DNA of 64,000 nt from Companilactobacillus zhachilii (GTDB lineage: Bacteria > Bacillota > Bacilli > Lactobacillales > Lactobacillaceae): assembly GCF_003606365.2 (NCBI RefSeq), contig NZ_CP031933.2:1922001-1986000 (forward strand). Direction: 5' to 3'. The notes below the pieces were generated by a model that ran no database searches, was not told the origin of the DNA, and was given only the letters and a program-made list of their open reading frames with translations. Of this stretch, positions 25,868 through 34,927 are shown in pieces. The translations under genes and the position numbers were made by a program. Numbering within the stretch: position 1 is the first letter of the stretch; each line of letters opens with the position of its first letter.

Positions 25868-26074
25868 CTAATAGTCTATTTTATTACTTTTATTAATTTC
25901 TTTGTTGATTTGTTGCTTGTAAATTTTGTCCAACTGCCGGTAGTCATTGATTTGTTCACTAATGTAAGACGTACTATAACCGACAACCATAATTGAAACC
26001 ATAAGTACTAATATACTATTTAACAGTACGGTTCCGCTATGTTTTTGATTGTCGAAGTGCCTTTTACGGATCAT
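25868..26074 (-). CDS. comGG: ComGG-like minor pseudopilin
   Basis: A 68-residue protein, the last and smallest gene of the comG operon, overlapping comGF by 11 nt. It has one N-terminal hydrophobic helix (GTVLLNSILVLMVSIMVVGY) and a short polar tail. The position and the form identify it as the ComGG equivalent, although it is shorter than the roughly 120 residues usual in Bacillus and lacks a clear prepilin cleavage motif. Confidence 0.6.
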   Translation of the reverse strand: MIRKRHFDNQKHSGTVLLNSILVLMVSIMVVGYSTSYISEQINDYRQLDKIYKQQINKEINKSNKIDY

Positions 26075-26501
26075 TGATGATACACATTTGTGACTTTTGA
26101 CCGGCTTTGTTCTCTGTTGTAATGATAACTAAATTCTGGATTTTTTCAATGTTAATCTTGTTTAAATTTGTCATTATTGGCTCATGACCTTTGTTATCTG
26201 CTGTCTTTATTCTTAACATCCTTCCTCCGTACGCTTCAAGAACCATTCTTTTATTTGGGTCATTTTGATAAATTATAATATCCTCATCAAGCTTGATTAT
26301 TTGGGCTTTACCTAAGACATCTTGAAGTTTCTCTTGAGTAATATGCCATCTTACTTGATCGCGAAACGATGTTTTTTGAATTGTTTTTAATAATTGAATC
26401 GATTCCTGTAAAGCTCCTAAAGTCATAATCGCAATCATTAACGATAAAATCGATTCATACAGTACAAATCCCCTATGCTTACTTTTTAAATTTATAATCA
26501 T
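26064..26501 (-). CDS. comGF: ComGF-like competence pseudopilin
   Basis: A 145-residue protein with a prepilin-like start (KHRGFVLYESILSLMIAIM; the cleavage site precedes the hydrophobic stretch) and a beta-rich tail matching the ComGF pattern (QVRWHITQEKLQDVLGKAQ, later GHEPIMTNL). It is part of the competence pilus that reels DNA to the ComEA/ComEC uptake machine. Overlaps comGE and comGG. Confidence 0.8.
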   Translation of the reverse strand: MIINLKSKHRGFVLYESILSLMIAIMTLGALQESIQLLKTIQKTSFRDQVRWHITQEKLQDVLGKAQIIKLDEDIIIYQNDPNKRMVLEAYGGRMLRIKTADNKGHEPIMTNLNKINIEKIQNLVIITTENKAGQKSQMCIINDP

Positions 26502-26766
26502 TTTTACCGACTTTTACGTGATAATAATCGTCTAGCTGGGTGAAATAATATTCTTGACCTTTTATAACTAGATTATTGGGTACATCTTTATTTTTGAGAT
26601 GTAATAAGACGATTTTATCCGCATTAACTTTTCTTTCCCAAGAATTTAATAGTTTGAATTGCTCATTTATACAATAATTCAGTGTAAATATTATCAAAAT
26701 TGAAATAGTTAGAGCCGTTAAAGATTCTAAAAGTAAATAGCCTTTACGTCGTGTATTTCTTTTCAA
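26479..26766 (-). CDS. comGE: ComGE-like minor pseudopilin
   Basis: A 95-residue protein with a basic N-terminus and a type IV prepilin signature GYLLLESLTALTISILIIF, with Glu at the fifth position after the processing site. Short C-terminal domain. Overlaps comGD by 23 nt and comGF by 23 nt. Confidence 0.75.
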   Translation of the reverse strand: MKRNTRRKGYLLLESLTALTISILIIFTLNYCINEQFKLLNSWERKVNADKIVLLHLKNKDVPNNLVIKGQEYYFTQLDDYYHVKVGKNDYKFKK

Positions 26767-27181
26767 TTATTTCTCCCCACCCAAGTTGAACCTTATAAGT
26801 ATATTTTCTACGCGTTAGAGTAGAAACGAAGGTTATCGTAACAGCTGGTGCTGATCCAGTCCCATAAATAGTATATTTATGAGAATAGTTTTCAGTAATA
26901 GTTAATGTTTCAGGTAACTTTCTATACACAGACTTAGTTTTATTTCCCACGTCTGTATCAAATTCGACTAAATTCTTTTCAAAAATCATTGTCGTAGACT
27001 TATGATTTAGATAACTATAATTAAATTTACTTTTAAAGGTGTTCTTAAACCAATCTATAGCTTGTCGTTCTTCCACCTCAGCTCTATAATTTTTTAAACT
27101 ATAAATAGATATCGATAGTATGGAACAAAAGATGACCAAACTAATCACTGTCTCCAATAAGGTAAATCCATCTCTATTCAT
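26744..27181 (-). CDS. comGD: ComGD-like minor pseudopilin
   Basis: A 145-residue protein with the prepilin signature DGFTLLETVISLVIFCSILS (Glu at +5) and a C-terminal beta domain ending LGWGEIIEKKY. Begins 2 nt after comGC. Minor pilin of the transformation pilus. Confidence 0.85.
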   Translation of the reverse strand: MNRDGFTLLETVISLVIFCSILSISIYSLKNYRAEVEERQAIDWFKNTFKSKFNYSYLNHKSTTMIFEKNLVEFDTDVGNKTKSVYRKLPETLTITENYSHKYTIYGTGSAPAVTITFVSTLTRRKYTYKVQLGWGEIIEKKYTT

Positions 27182-27183
27182 TT

Positions 27184-27507
27184 CTAATTATTTTCTTTCA
27201 ATTTAGCAAAAATATCATCGTCTGTCTTTATTCCCAAGCTTTCTTCTGCTTTTTTTTGTTGAGATTCGGAAATATATTTTTCTGTAACTAATTCATTAAT
27301 AGTAACTTTTCCAGATTCATTGCTTTTATTTTCCATATATAGTTCTGCCTGTGTTTTTAACGTTGTTCTAAAGGCATCATTTGACCTTTCATTTGCATGA
27401 TTCTTTTGTTCAACCAAATTAGGAATCATAATCAAAAGCAACAACGAAATAATAAACAACACAATAACCATTTCAATTAAAGTAAAACCTTTACGAATTT
27501 TTTTCAT
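27184..27507 (-). CDS. comGC: ComGC major competence pseudopilin
   Basis: A 107-residue prepilin. The signature RKGFTLIEMVIVLFIISLLL is the full type IV consensus, cleaved by ComC before the Phe. Main subunit of the competence pilus. Overlaps the end of comGB by one base. Length is close to the family norm of about 100. Confidence 0.92.
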   Translation of the reverse strand: MKKIRKGFTLIEMVIVLFIISLLLLIMIPNLVEQKNHANERSNDAFRTTLKTQAELYMENKSNESGKVTINELVTEKYISESQQKKAEESLGIKTDDDIFAKLKENN

Positions 27508-28520
27508 TAGGACATCCCTTTCATCATTCCGTAGATTGGTAGTAAAACCATCAAATAAGTCACAACTACTACGACTGCAATAATTCCAAATAATATCGGT
27601 TGGACTAGATTCAATAGTTTTTTCAAGTTGCGTTGTGTTTCATCAAATTTCAATTCAGACATTAATAACAAATCCGCTGCCAATTGCGGTCCACTTTCCC
27701 CTGCCTGTAGTAAAACTTTCAACTGCTTGGGTAATAATGGCTCTTTATCAATCAAATCTAATAAACTTTTTCCCGCTGTTAAATTCCGAACAAATTTATT
27801 AGCTAAATAAACTTGGATCGATCCTTTTTGAAAGCGGTTGTTCGATTCACAAATATCGAATAAATTCATCCCACTCCCAAGTTGCATTCCTAGTCCTTGT
27901 AAAATCAAAAATTGAAAAAAGCTCAGATAAATCTTTCCAATTGTTGGTAATTTCACAAGTGTTAAAGCTCTTTGATATTCAGCTTTCTTACGTAAATTAC
28001 AACTAAAAATCAATCCCCAAACTATGATAATCACAAGCAATATCAACAATATTTGTAAAAACAGATCAATGTTCTTTCCACCGTTTGCAATTTCTAGCTG
28101 AGGAATAATATAAATTTTCATCCCTACTAACATCGTTAATAGAAACGCTAGTATAAAACATGGATAAGCTAATAATTCTTGTAATTTGGCTTTTTGTTTG
28201 GCCTGACTTTGCAATAATTGTCCTGTTTGCTCCAAAGCTTGTGCAATATTTCCATGTTCCTGAGCGATGACCAATTGATTGAAAATTACGGCTGGTAGCT
28301 GTAAATGATGCAACGATTGTGAAATCATTGCGCCACTTTGCAGGTCTCGATTGATATTTTCAAAAATTTTGTTACCTTCATCAAGTAAGCGTAAACAATT
28401 TATTGATTGACTTAGTGAAAATCCATTCTTCAATAACTTACTAATAACCAATAAATATTCAGCCTGCTGGCTTGTTTTAATCTTTTTATCCGAAAATAAA
28501 CTCTTGATAGATATCTTCAT
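27507..28520 (-). CDS. comGB: ComGB pilus inner-membrane platform protein
   Basis: A 337-residue GspF-family protein with two repeated cytosolic helical domains (for example MISQSLHHLQLPAVIFNQLV, later LLLQAGESGPQLAADLL) and three transmembrane helices (about 115-140, 150-170, 305-332). It anchors the pilus and couples it to the ComGA ATPase. Overlaps comGA by 35 nt, so translation is coupled. Confidence 0.9.
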   Translation of the reverse strand: MKISIKSLFSDKKIKTSQQAEYLLVISKLLKNGFSLSQSINCLRLLDEGNKIFENINRDLQSGAMISQSLHHLQLPAVIFNQLVIAQEHGNIAQALEQTGQLLQSQAKQKAKLQELLAYPCFILAFLLTMLVGMKIYIIPQLEIANGGKNIDLFLQILLILLVIIIVWGLIFSCNLRKKAEYQRALTLVKLPTIGKIYLSFFQFLILQGLGMQLGSGMNLFDICESNNRFQKGSIQVYLANKFVRNLTAGKSLLDLIDKEPLLPKQLKVLLQAGESGPQLAADLLLMSELKFDETQRNLKKLLNLVQPILFGIIAVVVVVTYLMVLLPIYGMMKGMS

Positions 28521-29454
28521 TTATTTGACCCATTTGATATGACTTTTCTAATAAATTTTTCCAATTATTGTCCGTAACATTATTAGAAATAAAAGACTTA
28601 ATCTCTTCATTTTCCATAACATCTAAAAACAACTTTAAATCGTATTCCGTCGGTACCAGTCGTTGATATGAAATATAATTGATTGCATTAACAATCTCGA
28701 TATCATTGACACCAAACTGACGTAATCGCTGAATAACCGAATACTTAGATTTGCCATGTATCGTCGTCATAACTGTATATCCACAGATTGCTGCTTGAAT
28801 GGCTTGTTGAGCGGTCTGGCTATCACGAATTTCTCCAATGATCAATACTTCAGGACGATGTCGTAAGCTCGTCTTAATCAACTCTTCGTATGTCATCCCC
28901 GCTTCATTGTTGACTTGTAACTGTAAAAAATTGTCCTCAACAATTTCAATCGGATCTTCAATACACATTACTTTCTTATCCCAACTTAATCGTCGACCTA
29001 ACGCATACATCAAGGAAGTTTTCCCAGACCCCATTGGACCGGCAAAAATCATCATTCCTTTACGTTGTGAGATCGGTAGTAATTTTTCGATTACCGTCTC
29101 ATCTATATTTGCCGTTAATTCAGGCGGATAAATCAATCGAACGACCATTGATTCCCGATTCTTGAAATCACCAACTGAAGAAATACGGATAAAAATATTG
29201 CGATTTTGATAAACAAAATTAAATGCTCCTTTTTGTGACCTTCTACGCTCTGAAACATCTAACCCCGAATTAAATTTCAAGTAATTCATAATTGCCAAAG
29301 TTTCCTCAATTGTTAAATCCGCTACCGTATAACTTTGTAAAGAATTACGAGCTTCCAAATGATAAAAGTTATCACGTGGAAAAAAATAAATGTCAGAAAT
29401 TTTATTCGTACATGCTTCAGTTAACAAATTATTAACCATTGTTTCCGCAGTCAT
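28486..29454 (-). CDS. comGA: ComGA competence pilus ATPase
   Basis: A 322-residue GspE/PilB-type ATPase. Walker A is FAGPMGSGKTSLMYALG, the Asp box CIEDPIEIVEDNFLQLQV, Walker B region PEVLIIGEIRDSQTAQ and the His box ICGYTVMTTIHGKS. It powers assembly of the transformation pilus. First gene of a seven-gene comG operon, all overlapping or abutting, which suggests the cell is capable of natural transformation. GGAGG lies before the start. No competence regulator site was recognised in the short upstream gap. Confidence 0.93.
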   Translation of the reverse strand: MTAETMVNNLLTEACTNKISDIYFFPRDNFYHLEARNSLQSYTVADLTIEETLAIMNYLKFNSGLDVSERRRSQKGAFNFVYQNRNIFIRISSVGDFKNRESMVVRLIYPPELTANIDETVIEKLLPISQRKGMMIFAGPMGSGKTSLMYALGRRLSWDKKVMCIEDPIEIVEDNFLQLQVNNEAGMTYEELIKTSLRHRPEVLIIGEIRDSQTAQQAIQAAICGYTVMTTIHGKSKYSVIQRLRQFGVNDIEIVNAINYISYQRLVPTEYDLKLFLDVMENEEIKSFISNNVTDNNWKNLLEKSYQMGQINEDIYQEFIFG

Positions 29455-29484
29455 ATCTCGACCTCCCTTCTTGAAAAATTACGA

Positions 29485-29524
29485 AAAAAAAGACTACCAA
29501 CTAAAAAAGTTGATAGTCTTTTTG
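29485..29524 (-). terminator. Terminator between yebC and comGA
   Basis: AAGACTACCAACT pairs with AGTTGATAGTCTT, flanked by A and T runs. It isolates comG from yebC, so comG needs its own promoter within about 60 nt. Confidence 0.85.
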
Positions 29525-29531
29525 AAATCAA

Positions 29532-30266
29532 TTATTCTTCATCGTCATCTGCAGCAGCAGTATAAACTTCAGAAACATCCTCATCATCTTCCAATTGGTC
29601 GATCATGTGTTGGAATTGTTCCTTCTTTTCTTCTGGTACTGGAGTTGTGTTTTGAGGGATCATTGTCAATTCTGAATCGGCAAGTTCATAGCCCTTTTCG
29701 ATCAATCCATCACGTACTGCAGCAAATTCTTTTGCTTCAGTGTAGATTTCATAAGCGTCGTCAGATGTTTGAAGATCATCAGCGCCAAGATCCATGATAT
29801 CCATTAAAACAGTATCTTCATCTTGAGAGTTCTTTGAACGGTCAAGCACGATATAACCTTTACGGTCAAACATGTAAGCAACTGAGCCACTTGAACCCAT
29901 GCTTCCTCCGTTACGGGTAAATGCAACACGTACGGCAGAAGCAGTTCTGTTTTTGTTATCTGTCAAAGCTTCTACTAGAACTGCAACTCCACCTGGAGCG
30001 TAGCCTTCGTATGTAACTTCATCATAATGTTCATCACTACCGCCATCAGCCTTGTCTAAGGCACGTTTAATGTTGTCCTTTGGCATATTGGCTGCACGAG
30101 CTTTATCTACTATTAAACGAAGGGCAGCATTATCGTTAGGATCGGAGCCACCCGCCTTAGCTGCCATAAATAATTCACGAGACAGCTTTTGGAAGATTTT
30201 ACCACGTTTGGCATCTTGGGCACTTTTTCTACCTTGGATGTTATGCCATTTTGAATGTCCTGACAT
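29532..30266 (-). CDS. yebC: YebC/PmpR family protein
   Basis: A 244-residue DUF28 protein starting [20 protein letters not shown], the invariant family start. The acidic C terminus ([18 protein letters not shown]) is also typical. YebC-type proteins act as transcriptional regulators or, as found more recently, help ribosomes through difficult proline stretches. The large (TDP)n protein encoded next door would be a natural client, but that is only a thought. Length is normal. Confidence 0.93.
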   Translation of the reverse strand: MSGHSKWHNIQGRKSAQDAKRGKIFQKLSRELFMAAKAGGSDPNDNAALRLIVDKARAANMPKDNIKRALDKADGGSDEHYDEVTYEGYAPGGVAVLVEALTDNKNRTASAVRVAFTRNGGSMGSSGSVAYMFDRKGYIVLDRSKNSQDEDTVLMDIMDLGADDLQTSDDAYEIYTEAKEFAAVRDGLIEKGYELADSELTMIPQNTTPVPEEKKEQFQHMIDQLEDDEDVSEVYTAAADDDEE

Positions 30267-30379
30267 TTCTGTTTCCTTCTTTCATGATTAATTGTAAACC
30301 GCATATTATTTTATCAAAGTAATAGTGTTATTTCAATATTTGCAGCATAAATAACCATGAAATATTAAGCGTTTTTACT

Positions 30380-33300
30380 CTAATGGTGAAGTTTTTTGAT
30401 ATCGATTACACCAAGCGTCAAAATACCGATCAAAACACCCAAAACTTGCATCCATACACCACTATCATTTCCTGTTTGTGGGAACGTAGCAACACTCGCT
30501 TTTTGATAAGTTGGTTGGTAACCAGTTTCTATCAAAATACCAGGTTTTTTACCATTAGTTTCCGGTACATAATAAACTCTACCAGCAGTTATCGGTTGTT
30601 TCTCTTGATTATTGCTTGATTGTGTTATTGGTACATTGGGAATCGCCGGATCGGTTGGTTTCGTTGGGTCCGTTGGATCTGTTGGGTCCGTTGGATCTGT
30701 TGGATCGGTTGGATCGGTTGGGTCCGTTGGATCTGTTGGGTCCGTTGGATCTGTTGGGTCCGTTGGGTCCGTTGGGTCCGTTGGATCTGTTGGGTCCGTT
30801 GGATCTGTTGGGTCCGTTGGATCTGTTGGGTCCGTTGGATCTGTTGGGTCCGTTGGATCTGTTGGGTCCGTTGGATCTGTTGGGTCCGTTGGATCTGTTG
30901 GGTCTGTTGGGTCCGTTGGATCTGTTGGGTCTGTTGGGTCCGTTGGATCTGTTGGGTCTGTTGGGTCCGTTGGATCTGTTGGGTCTGTTGGGTCCGTTGG
31001 ATCTGTTGGATCTGTTGGATCTGTTGGATCTGTTGGGTCCGTTGGATCTGTTGGGTCCGTTGGATCTGTTTTACTTTGTACAATTAGATGAACTGTCGTA
31101 CTTTGTCCATCACTAGCTTTTAAAACCACTTCGTATGTTCCAGCAGTATTTAAATCTGCTGTTCCTAAATCAACGGTAACTTCCAATGGATTTCCATCAA
31201 CATCAGTCGCCGATGCATGAAAATCTGCTGCTGTTGGAGTAGCATCACCAATATTCATCGTAAAATCACTGCCAACAAGACTTTGTTTAGAAGTGGTAAT
31301 AGTAAAGGTTCCTGGAACTACCTTTACAGTGTAATTGGGATTATCGCTTACTCCATTAACATTAATTTGATAATTCCCAACTTTTTCTCCAGAATCACGA
31401 CTGACGGTATAGGTTGGATTATAACCATCATTAATATCGGGCTTTTCAACATTTGCTGTTAATTCAGGATCATCTGTTCCTGCAAACTTAGAAGCATTAT
31501 TAACAGTAATTATTATTTGAGCTGGTGAAATAACGAAATCAGTTGTATCTCCTCCAGCCATCGTCCAATCATATAAATTATTCTGACCATTAGTCTGCAA
31601 ATAATTTGCAAGATTATTTTTACCTTGTTGTGACAACCCAACTTGATAAGTACCCGCATTCACAGCCGAATCAGTTGATTCAAGTTCTAAATCCCCATTT
31701 TGTGGTGTGTAAATTGTTCCATTAGATAAATTAATTTGAAAGTTACCGCTATTAAACTGATTTTGACCATTGTATGTAACGTTTGCATTTGTTCCACTTA
31801 AGCTATAGGTACCTGAACGTTTATAAACTGAAACTGTAACTGTGGTACTTTCAGAACCATACGAATAAACAACTGTATGATTGCCAGCTTGAGTCGTATC
31901 GATTGAACCACTTTCAACCCCATCGACTGTAACCTTAATTTCGGAAAGTGGAATCGTAGTATCCCCATTATTTACCGAAGCACTAATAAAATTATCACTC
32001 GCTGACCAAGTCGTCCCAGCTGGAATATTTGAATTAACCGCTTTAATATCTGGATCATTTAAAACAGCATCATAAACACCACTATAACCTTGGTCAGAAC
32101 CAGGATTAAGTGAAAGCGTCCAATTAAAGGTAAAGTCTTTCACGCCACTGGGAATCGTGAAAACTCCATTGCTATAAGTAACACCATTGCTTAAATTGCT
32201 AATCCCGAGAGCCTGTTCTGTAATACCACCAATATTAACGTTAAAGTACGTTGAAATATTGTTATGAGCGGAATCGGTAAAAATAGCCGCAAATTGATTA
32301 ACAGCAGCATTAGGGTTATAACCATTAATCATCTCTGCCGTAACATTCGGAGCTAAAACGGTGGTGATTCGATTATTTGAAAAGGTATTTGTTCCAATTT
32401 TAAAATTAGAAGCTTCCGTTGATACTCCGGTTAATTGATTGCTAAGAAAAGCTTCAGTCCCAATATTTTGAATAGTACTTGGAATACTCACCATCCCAGT
32501 TAACTCATTATATGCAAAAGCTGAATCACCAATTGTATTCAAACCTTCATTTAAATCAAGCCCACTCAAATGCGAACCAGCAAAGGCCTGATTTCCAATT
32601 GTCTGTAAACTGGTTGGTGTCTTCAAAGTTCCAGTCAAACCAGTATAGACAAAGGCACCATCATCAATCATGGTTAATTTGTTTGCATTCGAAAGATCAA
32701 CGCTTGTTAACGCTGTGTCATAAACAAAAGCTTGTTTACCAATGCTAGTAACATTTGGTCCTATAACAATATTTTGTAATTTCAAATTAGAGGCAAAGGC
32801 TTGATCACCAATCGTTTGTAAACTGTCTGGTAGCTTAACCTCATAAGTTCCACCATTATCATTTCCGTTATAAGCAAAAGCTAAGTTGCCTATACTTATT
32901 AGATTATTGTTGTTACTCAAATCAATCCCCAACGTATGAGAATCCCCAGAAAAAGCTTCATCTCCAATAGAGGTCAAAGCTGTATCTTTAGAAAAATCAA
33001 TCTTTTGCAAATTGTTATCATTTAAAAAGGCTTGTGTTCCAATAGTTTGTAAATTAGCTGGTAGCGTTACTTCTGTTAAATTTCCATTAGCAGCAAAGGC
33101 CTGATAACCAATGGATTTCAAATTTGCTGGTAACGTTAATGAAGTCAGTGCTCCATTATAAGTAAATGCTTGGTCACCAATCGTTTGAACTGAATCAGGT
33201 AAATCAACTGTTTTAATTTGATCACTAACAAACGCTAAATTACCAATATTAGTTAAATTATTTGCATCAGTTAAATCAAGGTTTTGTAAATTAGAATAAG

Positions 33301-34180
33301 CAAAAGCTGCAGTATCAATATCAGTAACGCCACTATTAATTTTCACGCTGGTTACAGTCTTATTGCCTTGGAACGCTGACTCTCCGATACTCGTAACATT
33401 GTATTGTTTACTAGCATTAGTCGTATTATTAGTCACTGTAATCTGTGTAGGAATATTAATTGATGAGTCAGTCAGTTTATCAGTTGTACCGACCAAAGAA
33501 GCCTCACCACTGTCGTCATCAGTACTCCAAGTGAAGTTATCGGCGTTGGTATGGTCAGCATCAGAAGTAACTGTATTTGCTGTTGTATCAACTAAGTTAA
33601 AATTTGTGGAAGTTGTTGCAGCTGTTTTATCCTGTGATGCTGTATTAGCTGTCGTTACAGTTGTCCCACTAGGTGTAGCCGTCGCTGGAGTTGGCGTTTG
33701 AACTGCCGTTGTTGATTCTGCAGCAGGACTTACTTCTGCACTTGTTGATTTTGGATCCACTGTTGTTGTGGTAGAGGTGTTAGTAGCACTCGATACTGTA
33801 TTTACCGTTGAACTGGGTACTGTCGAGCTAGAATCTATTTTTTCATTTTCTGAATTATTAGTGGAATCAGAACTGCCCGTAATTGAAGCTGAATTTTCTA
33901 AACTCGAGGCAGTAACACTATTTGTACTTGAATCACTATTTGAATCAGTATTTACGGCACTGCTTTGTGTCGAACTTTGAACTCCTGAATTGGTAGGAAC
34001 TGTTGCAGTACTAGTTGTTGCAGTTTTTTCGGAAGGTGTTGTTGCAGAATTAGTATTATTGTCGGCATCTGCATGAACAACAACTTGCTGGCCTATGGTA
34101 GTTCCTAAGCCAAGCGTCATTGCCGTACCCGCAGCAAGCAATAATTGTCTCTTGCTTAACGTGATCTTCTTATTTGCCAT
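30380..34180 (-). CDS. Wall-anchored BspA-type leucine-rich-repeat surface protein
   Basis: A 1266-residue protein. The N terminus is a signal peptide (about 1-40, ending VVVHADAD), then a Ser/Thr-rich stretch (45-210). About fourteen BspA-type LRR units follow (pattern LTSIGDQAF...L..ITLPDSVQ). Next come Ig-like and MBG-type domains (residues 700-990). A stalk of about 46 TDP/PTD tripeptides (31071-30655) precedes the sorting signal FPQTGNDSG, a hydrophobic helix and a KKLHH tail for sortase A. Likely an adhesin. The start at 34180 is chosen because the signal peptide begins there; a longer frame has no ribosome site. Confidence 0.88.
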   Translation of the reverse strand: MANKKITLSKRQLLLAAGTAMTLGLGTTIGQQVVVHADADNNTNSATTPSEKTATTSTATVPTNSGVQSSTQSSAVNTDSNSDSSTNSVTASSLENSASITGSSDSTNNSENEKIDSSSTVPSSTVNTVSSATNTSTTTTVDPKSTSAEVSPAAESTTAVQTPTPATATPSGTTVTTANTASQDKTAATTSTNFNLVDTTANTVTSDADHTNADNFTWSTDDDSGEASLVGTTDKLTDSSINIPTQITVTNNTTNASKQYNVTSIGESAFQGNKTVTSVKINSGVTDIDTAAFAYSNLQNLDLTDANNLTNIGNLAFVSDQIKTVDLPDSVQTIGDQAFTYNGALTSLTLPANLKSIGYQAFAANGNLTEVTLPANLQTIGTQAFLNDNNLQKIDFSKDTALTSIGDEAFSGDSHTLGIDLSNNNNLISIGNLAFAYNGNDNGGTYEVKLPDSLQTIGDQAFASNLKLQNIVIGPNVTSIGKQAFVYDTALTSVDLSNANKLTMIDDGAFVYTGLTGTLKTPTSLQTIGNQAFAGSHLSGLDLNEGLNTIGDSAFAYNELTGMVSIPSTIQNIGTEAFLSNQLTGVSTEASNFKIGTNTFSNNRITTVLAPNVTAEMINGYNPNAAVNQFAAIFTDSAHNNISTYFNVNIGGITEQALGISNLSNGVTYSNGVFTIPSGVKDFTFNWTLSLNPGSDQGYSGVYDAVLNDPDIKAVNSNIPAGTTWSASDNFISASVNNGDTTIPLSEIKVTVDGVESGSIDTTQAGNHTVVYSYGSESTTVTVSVYKRSGTYSLSGTNANVTYNGQNQFNSGNFQINLSNGTIYTPQNGDLELESTDSAVNAGTYQVGLSQQGKNNLANYLQTNGQNNLYDWTMAGGDTTDFVISPAQIIITVNNASKFAGTDDPELTANVEKPDINDGYNPTYTVSRDSGEKVGNYQINVNGVSDNPNYTVKVVPGTFTITTSKQSLVGSDFTMNIGDATPTAADFHASATDVDGNPLEVTVDLGTADLNTAGTYEVVLKASDGQSTTVHLIVQSKTDPTDPTDPTDPTDPTDPTDPTDPTDPTDPTDPTDPTDPTDPTDPTDPTDPTDPTDPTDPTDPTDPTDPTDPTDPTDPTDPTDPTDPTDPTDPTDPTDPTDPTDPTDPTDPTDPTDPTDPTDPTDPTDPTDPTDPTKPTDPAIPNVPITQSSNNQEKQPITAGRVYYVPETNGKKPGILIETGYQPTYQKASVATFPQTGNDSGVWMQVLGVLIGILTLGVIDIKKLHH
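30655..31071 (-). repeat. Tripeptide (TDP)n tandem repeat in the surface protein
   Basis: A 9-bp unit repeated about 46 times, with an 18-bp higher order in which GGATCTGTT and GGGTCCGTT alternate. It forms the wall-spanning stalk. All six frames stay open, so shadow frames appear here. Copy number is likely to vary between strains. Confidence 0.9.
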
Positions 34181-34335
34181 AATAATAAACCGTCCTAACT
34201 GAGATGATTGCTCTCTGAATATGTTTAAACATATCTTGAGCGTATAATACAATATTTTTTTAGATTTTTTAAATATTTAGTCTTAAATATTTGCACTTTA
34301 AAAAAACAATAAAAAAAGAATGGTCATAAGATATA

Positions 34336-34368
34336 ACAAAAAAGCCGACCGTTTTGGTCGACTTTTAT
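34336..34368 (-). terminator. Terminator downstream of the vanZ-like gene
   Basis: AAAAGTCGACC pairs with GGTCGGCTTTT with a T tail on the minus strand. Confidence 0.8.
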
Positions 34369-34396
34369 AATTTATTTTATAAAAATATGAATCACA

Positions 34397-34927
34397 TTAA
34401 ACTTGAGATGTCTTGGTAGACTTCCGCTGGCGCCAAATAACAAAGTACAAGACAATCACAACAATTAAAGCACCAGTTAAACCACCCATACTATCTAAAA
34501 TGACATCTGACACTGAGGGCGTCCTACCACCCGTTAGACCTTGATGAAATTCATCAAATGCAGCTAATCCGGTTGTCATCATCCATGGAACAAATATTTG
34601 AAGAAAATGATTGCGTTTAAAATACGTATACAACGCCAAGCATAAAAAGACACCCAGTATTAAATAAATTCCAAAATGAGCACCTTTACGGATAAAGAAT
34701 TCAACGAAATGATAATAACCATCATTTGCAATGGACTGTTCTTTACCACCATAGTTAAAGTGAATTTTGCTTAAACTATCACGTAACGGTTTACCCTGAA
34801 TATATTTTTCTAAAAAGGGTACTGAAGTTTGTTGTTTGTAAGTCATAGACGAACTGTAAAATAAAACCAATTCAATTAAAACAACTCCACTCCAAAACCA
34901 TTTCTCTAACCTTTTTAATCTATCCAT
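34397..34927 (-). CDS. VanZ-family membrane protein
   Basis: A 176-residue protein with four hydrophobic segments (about 12-28, 85-105, 112-130, 145-165). It has the family motif FDEFHQGLTGGRTPSVSDVI followed by DSMGG. VanZ proteins are linked to teicoplanin resistance in some enterococci, but most homologues are of unknown role. It overlaps the permease gene by one base and forms a two-gene operon with it. Confidence 0.8.
   Translation of the reverse strand: MDRLKRLEKWFWSGVVLIELVLFYSSSMTYKQQTSVPFLEKYIQGKPLRDSLSKIHFNYGGKEQSIANDGYYHFVEFFIRKGAHFGIYLILGVFLCLALYTYFKRNHFLQIFVPWMMTTGLAAFDEFHQGLTGGRTPSVSDVILDSMGGLTGALIVVIVLYFVIWRQRKSTKTSQV

Noticed and set aside
30655-31071. CRISPR array
   Set aside because: The repeats are contiguous 9/18-bp coding units without unique spacers, and no cas genes are near.
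30612-31116. Several long ORFs of GSV, LLGP, CWVRWI or QQIQRT repeats
   Set aside because: They are other-frame readings of the 9-bp repeat in the surface protein gene.
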